This document shows, in pieces, positions 7,765 to 18,814 of a stretch of 26,865 nt of DNA (positions are counted from its first letter, which is position 1; each line of letters opens with the position of its first letter). The stretch lies in assembly GCA_000969725.1 (NCBI GenBank), contig JXSR01S046224.1; one strand, 5' to 3'. Source of the stretch: Ophiothrix spiculata (taxonomy: Eukaryota; Echinodermata; Ophiuroidea; Amphilepidida; Ophiotrichidae). Below the pieces are notes generated by a model. The model ran no database searches, had not been told where the DNA came from, and saw only the letters and a program-made list of their open reading frames with translations. A program made the position numbers and the translations under genes.

Positions 7765-8800
7765 TTTTATTCATTCCCATAAACAAATAAATACACAAAA
7801 GATAAAATATCAAACACATAAATCATACACGAAAAGAAATAATGAACAGCAATACATTATGGAGGATTAAGCTGAGCGGCCAATGAGGCTGGTAAATAGC
7901 CTATCCCTAAAATGAAAAACAGTTCAAGAAAAAAATAAAAAAAATAAAGTAAAGTGGCCAAACAAAGACGAAGAACAAGACAAGGACATGCTCAAAGTAC
8001 CTTTTAGTTATACATACGGAAAGAATTGACGGAACCGGAAATTTTGAGAACTTTTGGAAGTGAATTCCACAATACAGGACCATTTGAGCGGATACCACGG
8101 TCAGAAAAATATTTCTTGTTTAAAGTTATATTGAGTTCATCTACTTGTCTTGTGGAGTATTCGTGGATGTCAGATCGCTTTGTAAAATAGTCACTAAATG
8201 CAACAGGTAACTCATTGATTGAATTCTTATACATAAATACTGCAAGTTCCATCTTATACATGTCATTTACTGTAAGTACATTATTGGACAGAAATAAGGG
8301 ACCAGTATGGCTTCTGTAGTGAGATCCAGATACTATACGTATTGCCCACTTTTGAATCTTAATAAGTTTGTCAATATATGATTTACATGTGTTACCCCAG
8401 ATAATTATTCCACAGTTAAGGTACGGTAAGACTAGCGAACAGTATAATGAATGTAGTATACGTTTTGGAACAGAATATTTCAGTTTGTTCATGACACCAA
8501 TATTTCTAGTTACAGTTTTTGAAACGCAGTCAATGTGGTTTTTCCATGTAAGAGACTCGTCAATTATGACACCTAAGAATTTGGTATATTTGAATTTTTC
8601 CAAGCAGGTTTCATTTAAAATCACATTAAGGTTATCAGTTGGTGTCACCATATGAGTTGTTCCCAGAATCATGTAATTAGTTTTGCTTGCATTCACAGAT
8701 AATTTATTGGCTTTGAACCAATTGGTTACTTCTTTCAATTCATCATTAATTTCATTTATTTTGCTTTTAATATTTTTGTGTGAATCTGCTTGATTTTATG
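7741..8800 (-). mobile_element. 5'-truncated CR1/L2/jockey-type LINE with repeat tail
   Basis: The minus-strand frame (8738-8004, about 244 codons) is the RT thumb and C-terminal region: WFKANKLSVNASKTNYMIL, FLGVIIDESLTWKNHI, KRILHSLYCSLVLPYLNCGI, IIWGN, and LWNSLPKVLK near the end. The frame extends upstream to about 8800 as an open stretch, so the element begins just after the YADD box and lacks the catalytic core. It is shifted near 8004 and continues in another frame to about 7907. The 3' end shows AATAAAAA followed by two exact 12-bp units (TATCATATCAGT on the + strand, 7741-7764), a repeat tail typical of this class. It is inserted in the large FBP intron, antisense to the gene. Confidence 0.88.
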
Positions 8801-8842
8801 ATCATGATCAATAGTTGATTATTTTGTTTCCTGCTTCCACAG

Positions 8843-8962
8843 GAAGGAAAAAATCCTTATAATGCCAGGTATATTGGCTCCATGGTGGCAGACGTACATC
8901 GGACACTCGTATATGGAGGGATATTTTTATACCCAGCACACAAAAAGAGCCCAAAAGGAAAG
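8843..8962 (+). CDS. FBP1: Fructose-1,6-bisphosphatase, fourth exon in the window
   Basis: A 40-codon exon, phase 0 at both ends, between CTGCTTCCACAG|GAA and AAG|GTGAGT. It encodes [20 protein letters not shown] followed by [23 protein letters not shown] at residues 8-10 matches Arg243/Tyr244, Tyr30 matches Tyr264, and the last Lys matches Lys274 of mammalian FBPase, all substrate-phosphate or sugar contacts. The upstream splice joins KKFPP to [10 protein letters not shown] as in the family. The preceding 3.7-kb intron holds the young exon array, the nested transposons and the LINE. Confidence 0.97.
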
Positions 8963-9487
8963 GTGAGTATAATGTGCATGTATTTGTGAGCTATGCATAT
9001 TCAAACAGGGTTTTGTTATCATTTCAATTTTACTGTAATATTTTCTTCAGGGGCATGCCAAAAGTTGTGGATAAAAAAACACAAAAGGGTGAGAAGAGGA
9101 CAAGTTCAAAGAAAAGAGAAGAAAATGAGTATTAGTTAGAAATGTTTCAAAATTGTTGAAAAAGTTGCCTGTACGCTTGTGAGACCTTTTTTTCCCTATG
9201 TCAAAAAAATTGGGTGTACTTTTGAAGTTTTGAGGCTCATGTCAAAAAATCCTGCGCATGCACTTGATTTTCATTCAAGTTTTGCTAGCTCAACTGTATG
9301 ATATGATAATAATATTTAAAGGAACTAGCCTAGATTCCACTTAGGATTAAGAACTTATGGAAATGTTCTACATAAAGCTTAAACATGTAGTAAAATCCAA
9401 AAAAATACAAAAATGTACACAGAAATGGCTCAAATTGAGAACAAATTAATTTGCAAAACATGTATATCATTCTGTGATGGTGGCGTG
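8963..9487. other. Intron start, no feature seen
   Basis: AT-rich intron sequence. I see no exon, exon-derived copy or inverted repeat of note here. Confidence 0.5.
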
Positions 9488-9557
9488 ACTATCCATTGTT
9501 TTCTCAAATACTAAATTTGTACCTCAGATTGATTTGCCGGATAAAAGACCAAACAAA
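9488..9557. repeat. Dispersed repeat, copy 2
   Basis: The sequence GACTATCCATTGTTTTCTCA through AAATTTGTACCTCAGATTGA and GATAAAAGACCAAACAAA matches 1233-1306. Homology ends where the foldback element begins in the other copy. Confidence 0.7.
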
Positions 9558-10103
9558 GCTCCTGGTGATAATTTAATACATATTGAAAGAGAAACAATTT
9601 CATTAAAAATAATTCGTTTACCCATTACAGTTGTAGAAACAAGGTCTTTCTAAGATTTGAAACTAGAAACACTGTTTACACAACATTTTTTGCCTCTGGC
9701 GGCAAAAATTAAAGTTGGTAAAGAATTTCAATTTTCTTTACTATTCCTCAACATCATGGAAAGCTTCTGGTAGGTTAAACATGTTCTATCGATTCATGTA
9801 AAAATATATAGGTAAAAAATCATATAGTTCGTAGAATGTAGGCCAGTGTAAGTTAGTAAACATGTACCATTAAAAATCTCTTGGACAGGAACCAGGGCAT
9901 CCTGTGCATGTGTGTCATGGGGAAAAGGTTTACAATCTTGTAACCACTAGCGATTTGAAACTACAATTCAGGATATAGCAATAAGGATTTGGTTAAACCA
10001 CAAAGGATATGGATTTGGTCATTTTGTTCATGGAAAAATTATGTATGAAAGATACTCTCCTGGTACTGGAACTGCTCATCATATCTAGAAGGCTGATATC
10101 ATT
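9558..10103. other. Intron sequence, no feature seen
   Basis: No coding signal and no clear repeat. AT-rich intron of the FBP gene. Confidence 0.5.
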
Positions 10104-10838
10104 CCAGATAGCAAAGTTTAGTTGGCCCTACATTGGGCCAATGTTAGCCAATTACGCTGGGCCAACATTGGCAAAATGACATCCAGCCCATATCATTTTG
10201 TCCATCAGGCCAATATCGATGCGATGTATTGGCGCGATGTTAGACCAACATGGCCATTCTGTAGACTGAGTGTTGGGCCAATGTCAGAAAACCAGCATTA
10301 AAGTTAAAACAGGAAGTGAGTTTCAAAATCACCAGTAATTGCAATTAATTTTTCTAAGTGGGATTCTCCCACTTGGAAAAGAAGTTGTACCCCTCCACAA
10401 TGTTGGGAGAACATACAAAAAAGTGTGTTTTGCTTTTGCCTTGTATTAACACAGGCATTGCAAGAATACAAGTATACCGTATGCTCAAATACTACATCAC
10501 GTCATTACTAAAACATATATAATTTCTGTGGTGTCTTTGTTCATTTTGTTTGCATACTTCACTTCAAAACCTTGAACTCAAGTTCATCTGTTTGTAGAAA
10601 GTATCATAGGTAGAAACTACCATGAAATAACTAAATTTGGATGTAGTTAACCCAAACTAGAATTTTACCTGGTCAAATAAAATCGGTCTATTAGCTCCGC
10701 CCATATTCTATTAAGTCATGAACGTCAGTCTAACGTAGGTTTACCATCCACCTACCAACCAAAAGTTAATCCAATTTTGGTCCAACATTGGCTCTGTGAC
10801 CGCGGCTGTGCCGACCAACAATGTTTTGCTACCTGGGA
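10104..10838. mobile_element. MITE-like element with CC(C)AG(A/G)TAGCAAA termini
   Basis: The left end CCAGATAGCAAAGTTTAGTT and the right end AATGTTTTGCTACCTGGG are inverted repeats. Both sides carry runs of TTGGGCCAA/CCAATGTTGG words in opposite orientation (left 10125-10290; right 10775-10800). No ORF of note lies inside. The structure suits a non-autonomous DNA transposon with subterminal repeats. The boundaries are good to a few bases and no target duplication is certain. Confidence 0.65.
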
Positions 10839-11000
10839 TGCAACCCATTATGGTAGGCAACTCAACAATTCAAAAGATAAATTCATTTAAAAGTTTACAT
10901 TTCTTGAAGCTGAGTTACATATTGCAGATGATGGTGCTGTGATTTTTGACAAGATCTACAATTTGGGGTCAAAATACTGTATAGAGGGAAATTTTCGCTG

Positions 11001-11046
11001 GGGTTTTATTTTCGCTGTAGACTTCTCAACCATGAAAATAAAACCC
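11001..11046. repeat. 13-bp perfect inverted repeat
   Basis: GGGTTTTATTTTC (11001-11013) and GAAAATAAAACCC (11034-11046) are perfect complements. Related words (TTCGC, CCCCGCTAAAAT) flank them, suggesting a small foldback remnant. Confidence 0.55.
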
Positions 11047-11259
11047 TGCTAAAATAGTATTTATACATAGACATCAATGGACACCGTGAAAAATTAACCC
11101 CGCTAAAATATTCTTCTAATACAGTACATGTTTTTGGCGCAAACAAATTTCTAATCCCATGGCAGTAAGTTGCCAACTACAAAAACAATATATCTGATTC
11201 CAATTTCATATTTTATGAACACCCCTTGACATATTGACTCTTTTTTGCTCTGATTTCAG

Positions 11260-11448
11260 CTGAGACTGTTATATGAATGTAATCCCATGGCGTACATCAT
11301 GGAACATGCAGGAGGCTTAGCAACAACCGGTAAAGAAAACATTCTTGATGTCCAACCAACATCCATCCATCAACGAGTTCCCATTGTATTAGGATCCAAG
11401 GAAGATGTGGAAGAATATTTGGAATTTTGTAAGAAATATGACAAATAA
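11260..11448 (+). CDS. FBP1: Fructose-1,6-bisphosphatase, terminal exon
   Basis: The last exon encodes 62 residues and a TAA stop (11446-11448), after the acceptor TTGCTCTGATTTCAG. It reads [20 protein letters not shown], then [40 protein letters not shown] and DK. The Glu in LLYECNP corresponds to the metal ligand Glu280. GG.ATTG and IHQR.P..LGS are the usual C-terminal hallmarks. The exons in the window total about 280 residues, matching a ~335-residue enzyme less its first ~55. There is no C-terminal extension. Confidence 0.97.
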   Translation: MRLLYECNPMAYIMEHAGGLATTGKENILDVQPTSIHQRVPIVLGSKEDVEEYLEFCKKYDK

Positions 11449-11814
11449 GTATTGGATAGTATTTTAGAATTTGTGCACCTCTCATTTTCCAAGTGTGTAT
11501 ATCTAGGCAAATGTTGTGACAGGAAACAGAGTATATTTTGATCTAGCAACCTTATTTGTTCCTGGGTTTTACACAAGATAATGTTGCCCTGAGCTGTATC
11601 TTGTTGTAATAGAGTGATACAAGTAGAGTGCTAAAGCTTATTGGAGCTGCTTCAAAACTCAAAATTGGTGGCCGACTGCCCGTAACCGGTGGTTCTTTGC
11701 AGTTGCCGTTGTTCAGAATAATAACAACTATTCAGAACACAGAACGAACCACTGGTCCAACTTTTTATGATTAATGATATTTTGTAGTGAAATGCTTCCA
11801 AGGGTTTCTTTGTA
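11449..11814 (+). other. FBP 3' flank, presumed 3' UTR
   Basis: Follows the FBP stop. I find no canonical AATAAA before the MITE at 11819, so the transcript end is not placed. ACCGGTGGTTC (about 11687) and GAACCACTGGT (about 11746) can form a stem with one mismatch. Confidence 0.4.
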
Positions 11815-11818
11815 TTAA

Positions 11819-12249
11819 GGGGAGAAGTGCGTTAAAAATCCATTTTTTGGAACTAAAAATGCCAGGGACTTCCAACTTTGAGGTGTATGACAATCATTAT
11901 CAAAGTTTTACTAATTTGCAAAATATAAAGCCCGAAATCACAACCTGGATACCTATGTGTATACAATCATTATCAAAAAAAAAAAAAAAAGAGAGAAATG
12001 CAAAAATCTGCCTAATTTGCATGTTTAATTGGTGGCCATCTTGAATTTTTGGTGTCAGGATTTCAAAAGGACAAATTTATAAAGGTGGTCAATGAATTCC
12101 CACACTACAGTTGAGCAAAACACCTATTTTTCAGTCCAGTGTATTTTTGGCCCAAGTCAAAAAATATGTATATTATTTAATATTTTCAAACTATATGGTT
12201 TAAATATGAAATCCTGCAAATTTCATGAATTTTTAATGCACTTCTCCCC
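11819..12249. mobile_element. MITE-like element with TTAA target-site duplication
   Basis: The termini GGGGAGAAGTGCGTTAAAAA (11819 on) and TTTTTAATGCACTTCTCCCC (to 12249) are inverted repeats with one mismatch. Both are flanked by TTAA (11815-11818, 12250-12253). TTAA duplication is the hallmark of piggyBac-type insertion; the family assignment is inference. The interior is non-coding and includes an A-run at about 11976-11990. Confidence 0.72.
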
Positions 12250-12470
12250 TTAAATACAAACTATAGTAATTACCTTTCTTCTAGAGCTTGTATTTTGTTG
12301 CATTTGAAAGCAGTATAAATATCATTTTGCTGAACCAGTAAAATTTAGTTTCTGTAAAATCAGTATTAATCTTTATTTTATAATACCAAAGAACGAAAAT
12401 CAAATGTGCTAGAAAAATTATAAAAATTCTGATATTTTATGTGGAGAGTTACTTAATTACATGTTGTAAC

Positions 12471-13447
12471 ATATATATGGTGGCATTTCATGAGGTGGGT
12501 CAAAAATGTGTTACATGGTCAAAATGGTCAAAAAACAATTGTTTGATATGATGTTGATATTATTGATCTCTTTCAATTCAAGTAACTTTTTAGCCAAATA
12601 TCACTTTTGTTTTGGCATAATGGACTAATTAAGGTTAATTACTCCATAGACCGCAATGCAAACTGTAATTTTCAAATGTGTTTTACTCAAAATTGCCCGT
12701 TTTTACTAAAACAAGTCATAATTTGGAATGATTAATGGTAAATAGTTCTTTTTTTTCAGGATGTGTTTTAAACACTTTAATAGTTACTATGATGCATTAA
12801 ACTTGAAACAGACTCCTCAGGGTCTTGGTGTTAATGACCTTCAATTAATTAGAGGCGGGCTATACAAGGGGAGAAAATGGCACATTTCAAATCATTCTGT
12901 CTTAACTCTTATTTGATGCACCTTGATCCCCTGAACATTTTGACACCAAATTTGTCAAAATCGGGCAAAAAATGAGTAAGTTCTGCCCAAAAAAATGATT
13001 TAACGGGGAGGGGATCTGAGGAAGGTCTAAAAATGATAAATTTGCCAATTACTCGATTTATATACCAAATTTTAGCCATGTTAGTTACTATCTGTATGTA
13101 TTTGAGGTCACAGAATCCATTTGTGAATGTTACAGCAGTGTCAAACCTTCCAAAATGGCGATATTGTCTCAATTTGGGTATCTACCGCATCCGTAGGCAC
13201 CTCATCCTTAGGCACCACCACCCTTGTACTGCCAAGTTCAAACCATTTTCTCTCTTAAATTATGTAACCCATGAAAGCCAAATTACTGCCATAAATAGCA
13301 GCAAGTGTAAGCTTTCAAATGAGACATTAAACAAGTCAATAGGCCAAGGAATAGTGAATTTACATCAAATTAAGTTCGAGAACCCACGAAAAAATGTAAC
13401 AACACCACCTTTTCAGCATACCCATCTAATGAAATGCCACCATATGT
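12471..13447. mobile_element. Possible ~1-kb element bounded by ~24-bp inverted repeats
   Basis: ATATGGTGGCATTTCATGAG with GTGGGT (from about 12475) and ACCCATCTAATGAAATGCCA with CCATAT (to about 13445) are complements with two mismatches. The interior has two overlapping opposed ORFs (13033-13449 plus, 12909-13172 minus) that match no family I know. No target duplication is visible. It may be a non-autonomous transposon. Confidence 0.5.
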
Positions 13448-13584
13448 AATAAAAAAAACTACTCTCAGGATGAAGATTATAAGCCAAATCTTTATAATCA
13501 CTGTGGCAAATCATTAACAAGTGATCTGTCAGCACATAATTCCTAACAGCAAGTAGTACTTTTAAAATCTCAAGATGGGATATG

Positions 13585-13920
13585 TCCATAGATTTACAGG
13601 GGAGATACAAGGCTTTGTATACCAGCCCGTGTATGGAGCTCAAATTGGGGATATTCGGGTCCACTCGGTTCCTGCCAAAATCAACTCCCGAGTGCCGAGA
13701 CTTGGTTATGCATAGAGACAACCTGCGCAAATAATATTTTACGCGAATGGGACCCCAATCTGCACGCATTGCGTGTGTGCGTGTCTCAATATTTGTGCAT
13801 TATGACAAGATGCGATGCATCATCGGCAAGCTATCGGCAAAACCCAAATACCCCCAATTTTGTCTCCATGCCGGAATAAAAATGGCAGCGTGGCTTGTAT
13901 CTCCCCTGTAAATCTATGGA
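13585..13920. mobile_element. Foldback/MITE-like element, TATG direct repeat
   Basis: TCCATAGATTTACAGGGGAG with ATACAAG (13585-13611) is repeated perfectly inverted at the right end (to 13920). The similarity continues inward (CAAATTGGGGATATTCGGGT against the complement near 13843-13862). TATG flanks both ends (13581-13584, 13921-13924). Confidence 0.78.
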
Positions 13921-14058
13921 TATGTCATAATTTTGTTGAATAACAAGAAGTAATTGTAGCAAGAACTAAAATATAAATTCTCACGAACGTTGTGTTAACA
14001 AGTTGCCACTGTATATTTAAAGATATAATAATATTATGTCTAATCATTATCAGGTTAG

Positions 14059-14216
14059 CTACACAAAGCATAGATCCAGATCAGTCTGCATCATAGCATC
14101 CCATCTTCATATTGCGCATAATACCTGATTGGAAGATGTCAATTTGTTCCCTGTGTAAATGCAATCTCAATGCATTTTTTACAGAAGCAGATTAATCTGG
14201 ATCTATGCTTTGTGTA
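14059..14216. mobile_element. Short foldback element
   Basis: CTACACAAAGCATAGATCCA with GATCAGTCTGC (14059-14089) faces its near-perfect complement (14186-14216). The loop is ~96 bp and non-coding. No target duplication is evident. Confidence 0.75.
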
Positions 14217-16944
14217 GACAGGCTCTTTATTTTGAGGGTTTGAAGACAAAACACTGTCACTGTTTTTTGATAGTAGTGACTATAAATGTCATTTCAAGCT
14301 ATGATGTCACGGTCGTAGTGTGAAGTTGTGGCAGACGACCACATATTTGCAGCTTCAGAGTTGTCGTGATGTAGCAATGATAGTAGCTTGACACATTGAC
14401 TTGATGGTTTGTTACAAGGAAAGTTGAATTCAATTATTTACGACATGTCATTGGAACTATCATGACAAGGTTATCAATATATCGACTTGTGCCTTTCCAT
14501 CACAAAGTCGAGATTGTGCGCTTTAAGGTGGAAAACACATTACTCAATTTTAGGTTTTTGCAAGTTTATTTTGTACCATCACAAAGTATGTAGAGGTAAT
14601 TAAAGTATACATTTCCAGAAAGGAATTTTCACAAGGAACATGATGTTGATTTTTACCAAAAATCATATTTTTTGAGAAAATCATAAAAGACACATTGTTT
14701 GGCCATTCCTAACAAGCTAAAAATAACAAATTAAAAAAAAAGACTTCTGAAACGGACTTTTAATTCAAAACACCAATTTAGATGTTGCGTCATTTTCATT
14801 TTTGAGGATTTTGGCCAATTTTTTGTTTTTCATGCAAAATAAGGTCAAAAATTCACTTTTTTCCATTTTTGGTCAGTTTTTGAGATTATCTTTATCAATG
14901 AGATCAGTAAGTGTTGATGTGACGGGCACTCTAAAAATGCAAACAAAATGATATCAGTGATCATTTTCTTAAATTTTAAAGATTTTTATTTTATTTGGGG
15001 TGTTGCTGTTCCTAATAAGTAAGTATATGCTATTTTGAGCACTATAAAACACTTTGTGTATATTTTATGTCAATGTGCAATTCTAAGGCTGAAAAAGATG
15101 TTATTTCCCAAATCTATTTAAAAATTACTTAAATTTTGGATCACAGATAAATAAATGGATTATCCCTGTAAGGTGGACATATGCTTCAAAAGCAATATCC
15201 AGTTTTGCTTTTGGGCATTGTTGTAGTTTTAATGAATTATTAAATGTACAAGTTAAAAAATAATATGATTTATTGTATATTCAATTCAACCCAAATGAGA
15301 ACCAGTAGTAATTTAAATGTATTTGTAAAGGTATGAATAAATGATATAGGACTGTCAGAAACAGTACTAGATATTTGATTTGTATGATTTTATTTTGAAG
15401 AACCTCTATTTATGAACAATATATCATTTGATATTTATTCAGCTATTTTTAATTTCAATTTTCATAAATCTTGAATGTGTCATTAAAGAGAAAGTACTGC
15501 ATTTCCAACAAAACACAACACACTTAAATATCAAAACCAAAGATAATTAAAAAGAGAAAGATTGAATGCTTTTTCAGAAATCTGATTAGACTTACCATCA
15601 CATGACTGTGGTCATGTTCATCTCTAAAAAGCTATTATGTTGTGTTTCATTATTTTCATAGAGGTGTTTTAAGCTTACCAAATGATTTTTAATGCTAAAA
15701 AGCCCTTCTGAAAAATGCAAAACCCTGCATTGGGGCGTTTGTCAAAGGAAAAACGGTATAACAAGGGACATATGGTAGAGATGAAAGCAAACTCGTGAGG
15801 TAGATCTAGATAGAAAATGTTCAAAGATACATAAAATGCAGGATGTAAGAATGACTACAATATGATCTTTTTAACCCTTCTCTTACCCAAGTATTTTTTG
15901 TAATGTTTGTTATCAAAGGGATAGTAGTTACCACCCCCTATGAAATTGAAATTTAACCAACAAAAGTTGTTTTGTACCATAGTGTCTTTCTATTGATACC
16001 AAAATCATGAAAATCAGCCAAAAAAAAATCAACATTTTGCTGTAAAAGTTCCAAATATCCAAATTTTACCCTGTTTTTTTGCTTATAAAGAAGGGAAATG
16101 GTGTTTCTAAGATGTTCCATAAGTTTTAGGTCCATACCATTGTCACGGTGATATTTTTGCGACTTAAAAAGTTTTCATGAGGTGGCAACCCCCCCCCCCA
16201 ACCTTTTGACTTTGACGGGACACCCTGAACCCCCTGAAGGTAGTACCTACAATTTTTTGGGTAAAATGACCGCAAGGGATGAACTTACTACCCAAAACCT
16301 TAGGTCATATTCATTTGCGTTTTATGCGACAGGGAATAATCCGTTAGGGGGTGGTGGTAAGACAAGGGTTAATCATAATGATTTTGGTAACTAGAGGTAC
16401 TGATGCTTGCAACCTCATTCAGATTAAATTTCATTCAATATACTACAGAACAAAGCATATTTTCTCATCAGGTGAAGATAAAGTTCTCATCATATCCTGG
16501 ATTGTATACAATGCGATTTCTTCCGACAGATTGCCCGTAGTCTTGATAAATTGTGTTGTTGTGACGAAGAGTCAAGCCCTGTGGATGTGTCATGTTGTAT
16601 ACTGGTCTGAACAGACGGCTGAAAGGAAGAATTAAAAGAGTGTATGATTATTGACATTTTGATGTAGGCACTGCCACCTTAAAACAGGCCCAATCAGGTC
16701 ACATCTCTTTGTTTGCTTAGACAAGTATCTTTGCTCTAATCGCTACTTGGTTTCAATGTCATGTTTATTGCCACTTGTAATCTGTGCGAATATTCCACCT
16801 TAGAGTGCAGCATACAGGTTGTAAGTGATTGGTATTGGGATAATGTGATTTTTTCTGGTACATTCTGAACCAAGTTAGATGGTAATACATAACTGACAAT
16901 GACATAGTTTTATCTTCTATAATAATTTTAGTTTGCGACAATGC
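14217..16944. other. Intergenic AT-rich region, no gene supported
   Basis: About 2.7 kb with no exon, RT motif or clear long inverted repeat. It contains TTTTT/AAAAA-rich stretches, an 11-C run at 16189-16199, and a weak inverted match of TTACCAccCCCTA at about 15928 with TAGGGGGTGGTGGTAA at about 16345. The ORFs at 15953-16135, 16182-16394 and 16351-16635 have no recognisable features. Confidence 0.5.
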
Positions 16945-17138
16945 ATACTTGCCAACTGTTCCTATTTAAGAGGAACAGTCCTATTTGGGGCAGAAGAAAA
17001 AGGTAATTTTTACCAATCTGTTCCTCTTTTTATAAAGCGCACCCTATAGTAATATATAGGAAAATTGGAAATGTTCATCTTTTTGGACAAAAATGTGCCA
17101 TTTGTCCCTCCTTCCAGTTTTCAAATGTTGGAAAGTAT
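16945..17138. mobile_element. Short TIR element with 8-bp target-site duplication
   Basis: The ends ATACTTGCCAAC and GTTGGAAAGTAT are inverted repeats with one mismatch. The direct repeat GACAATGC flanks both (16937-16944, 17139-17146). An 8-bp duplication fits hAT-type insertion. The 194-bp interior is non-coding. Confidence 0.7.
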
Positions 17139-17252
17139 GACAATGCATTGTCAAAGTGATTACATAATAGTCTGGGTTTCACCCAGCAACCACTCACACT
17201 ATACACACATCTCACAGTGGGTTACATAGACTTCACCAGAGAAGACTATTGC

Positions 17253-17389
17253 TTTATTCAGAGCTTGACGACGTGCATCGATCCATATCATCGATGCGCA
17301 GTCTTTACACGCACAACGCATGAGGAATAATGCGTGTAAAGACTGCGCATTGATGGGCATCAATCGATGGATAATCGACTCTGAATAAA
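17253..17389. mobile_element. Palindromic element with a 19-bp perfect core stem
   Basis: The outer ends TTTATTCAGAG and CTCTGAATAAA are perfect inverted repeats. The inner TGCGCAGTCTTTACACGCA (17295-17313) pairs perfectly with 17331-17349, leaving a 17-nt loop. ATCGAT-rich sequence lies between. The whole 137 bp can form one hairpin. It is most likely a tiny MITE; a transcribed hairpin cannot be excluded. Confidence 0.72.
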
Positions 17390-17918
17390 CCATAAGTAAT
17401 ATGCTTTGCTGGACAAGTAATATTGCTATAGGAAACAATCAGACCTTGTTCAAATTGATGCCATAATCTATGTTAATAGTGTAAAAAGGTTGCCAGGGAA
17501 ATGAATCAGATTATTACAGCAATTCAGCACCTTCAAATTAGAAATATAAATTGCAATTTATGAGTTATCCAAATCCAATCCAGATGTCAATCATTTTGAT
17601 TAAACTGTACAATGCACACTACGATAGCTGTTTTGATGTCGACACTGGCGTTATCACAATTAGAAAACAAGAAAATTGGAAAATAGGCATTAGTGTTAGT
17701 TACCCTATAAGCAAAGGCACAAAGAACTGAATAAGAGTAGCTTTCTTGAAAATCACAGAAGCAAAATAAGCATTATTGTTTTGTACCAAAAAGTTACACT
17801 TGCAAAATAACCAATCTAAAAACATATTGCTTATGTTAAAATGGTACTAAATCTAATGGTGCTTGTTGCAGACTACTTATAGTAATTAAATGTATTGAGT
17901 ATTTAAAAATACACATGT

Positions 17919-18147
17919 GATGGCTCACCCCAAAAGGGGGGACTTGGCAGATGATATCTATTTTGATTTTATAATTCATCTGTTACAGCATTTTCTAAGC
18001 AATAAAATGAGACCTTGTTGAAATTGATCAAGGCGATCATATTTTACAACAGAAAATCTGCTGGGAATTCTTATTATTTTCTTTATTTTTTGCTGCCTAT
18101 TTTCACCAGTTTCTTGAAAAGTTTTCCCTTTTAGGGGTGAGACATCA
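17919..18147. mobile_element. Possible MITE with ~22-bp inverted repeats
   Basis: TGATGGCTCACCCCAAAAGGG on the left faces CCCTTTTAGGGGTGAGACATCA on the right, with one mismatch and one gap. The interior is AT-rich and non-coding. A similar terminal word (GGTGTGAGACATCATA) recurs near 22711. Confidence 0.5.
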
Positions 18148-18565
18148 TACATATCCGTTTACTAAAACAAATAGTCAGTGAACTTTAATATAGTCAATCA
18201 TGAAAAATAATTCCCTGTTAATAAATGCCCGAAACAGATTAAACAGATAGAAAAATATCTTCTATCTATGGCTAGAATCTTATTTTTGTCAAGGAGAATA
18301 ACTCAAAAAATATTATTCAAATGGTTTAAGAAAAGCTGGCAAACTTGATTTTTTTCAGTTAATACAAAGATCTTTTTGGTCCAAAACTTTGTTTATTACA
18401 TCTGGTCAACTTGATAGTTAAGTTTTAAGTACTAACCTCTAATAGTCAAACAGAACTCCGCGCATTGTTGTTCTAGATGAAATGTTTGCTGGTAACTACT
18501 CACAACTTAGAAATTGCCTCGAAATGATAGTTGCATAATCAGCTAATACAGCGGCTCTCTTTTAG

Positions 18566-18814
18566 ATAGTAACCCTGAAGATGAGCTTCTTTGGCCACAT
18601 CCTAAGAGGTAGTGGCAGTCAGATTGCTCTCCAAATCATAGAGTGAAAAGTGGGAGGAAAGAGAAGAATAGGAAGACAGAAAAAGCGCTGGTTTGACAAC
18701 ATCATAGAATGGACGGGACTAGGGTACACAGAAGCCACAAGACTAGCACAAGACAGCACAAGATGGAGAACAGTCAGAAGATGCGCAGAAGTGGTAGCCA
18801 ATCATCAGAAGTGA
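18566..18814 (+). pseudogene. RTE-type retrotransposon C-terminal remnant
   Basis: The frame 18575-18814 (80 codons with the stop) reads LKMSFFGHILRGSGSQIALQ, then IIE-stop-KVGGKRRIGRQKKRW, FDNIIEWTGLGYTEATRLAQ and DSTRWRTVRR. FFGHI.R, GKRR.GR...RW.DNI.EW and A..R..WR are the C-terminal pattern of RTE/BovB-like endonuclease-reverse transcriptases. One in-frame TGA (18644-18646) interrupts it. Nothing upstream of about 18566 continues the frame, so it is 5'-truncated. It lies in the convergent intergenic region. Confidence 0.85.

Noticed and set aside
8368-8655. Plus-strand ORF inside the LINE fragment
   Set aside because: It is antisense to a well-supported reverse transcriptase frame.
13033-13449. 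138-codon plus-strand ORF as a gene
   Set aside because: No recognisable motif, no splice or promoter context, overlaps an opposite ORF and lies in a putative transposon.
15920-16365. Transposon bounded by TTACCACCCCC-like inverted words
   Set aside because: The match is only ~14 bp with gaps in low-complexity C/A-rich sequence, and there is no target duplication.
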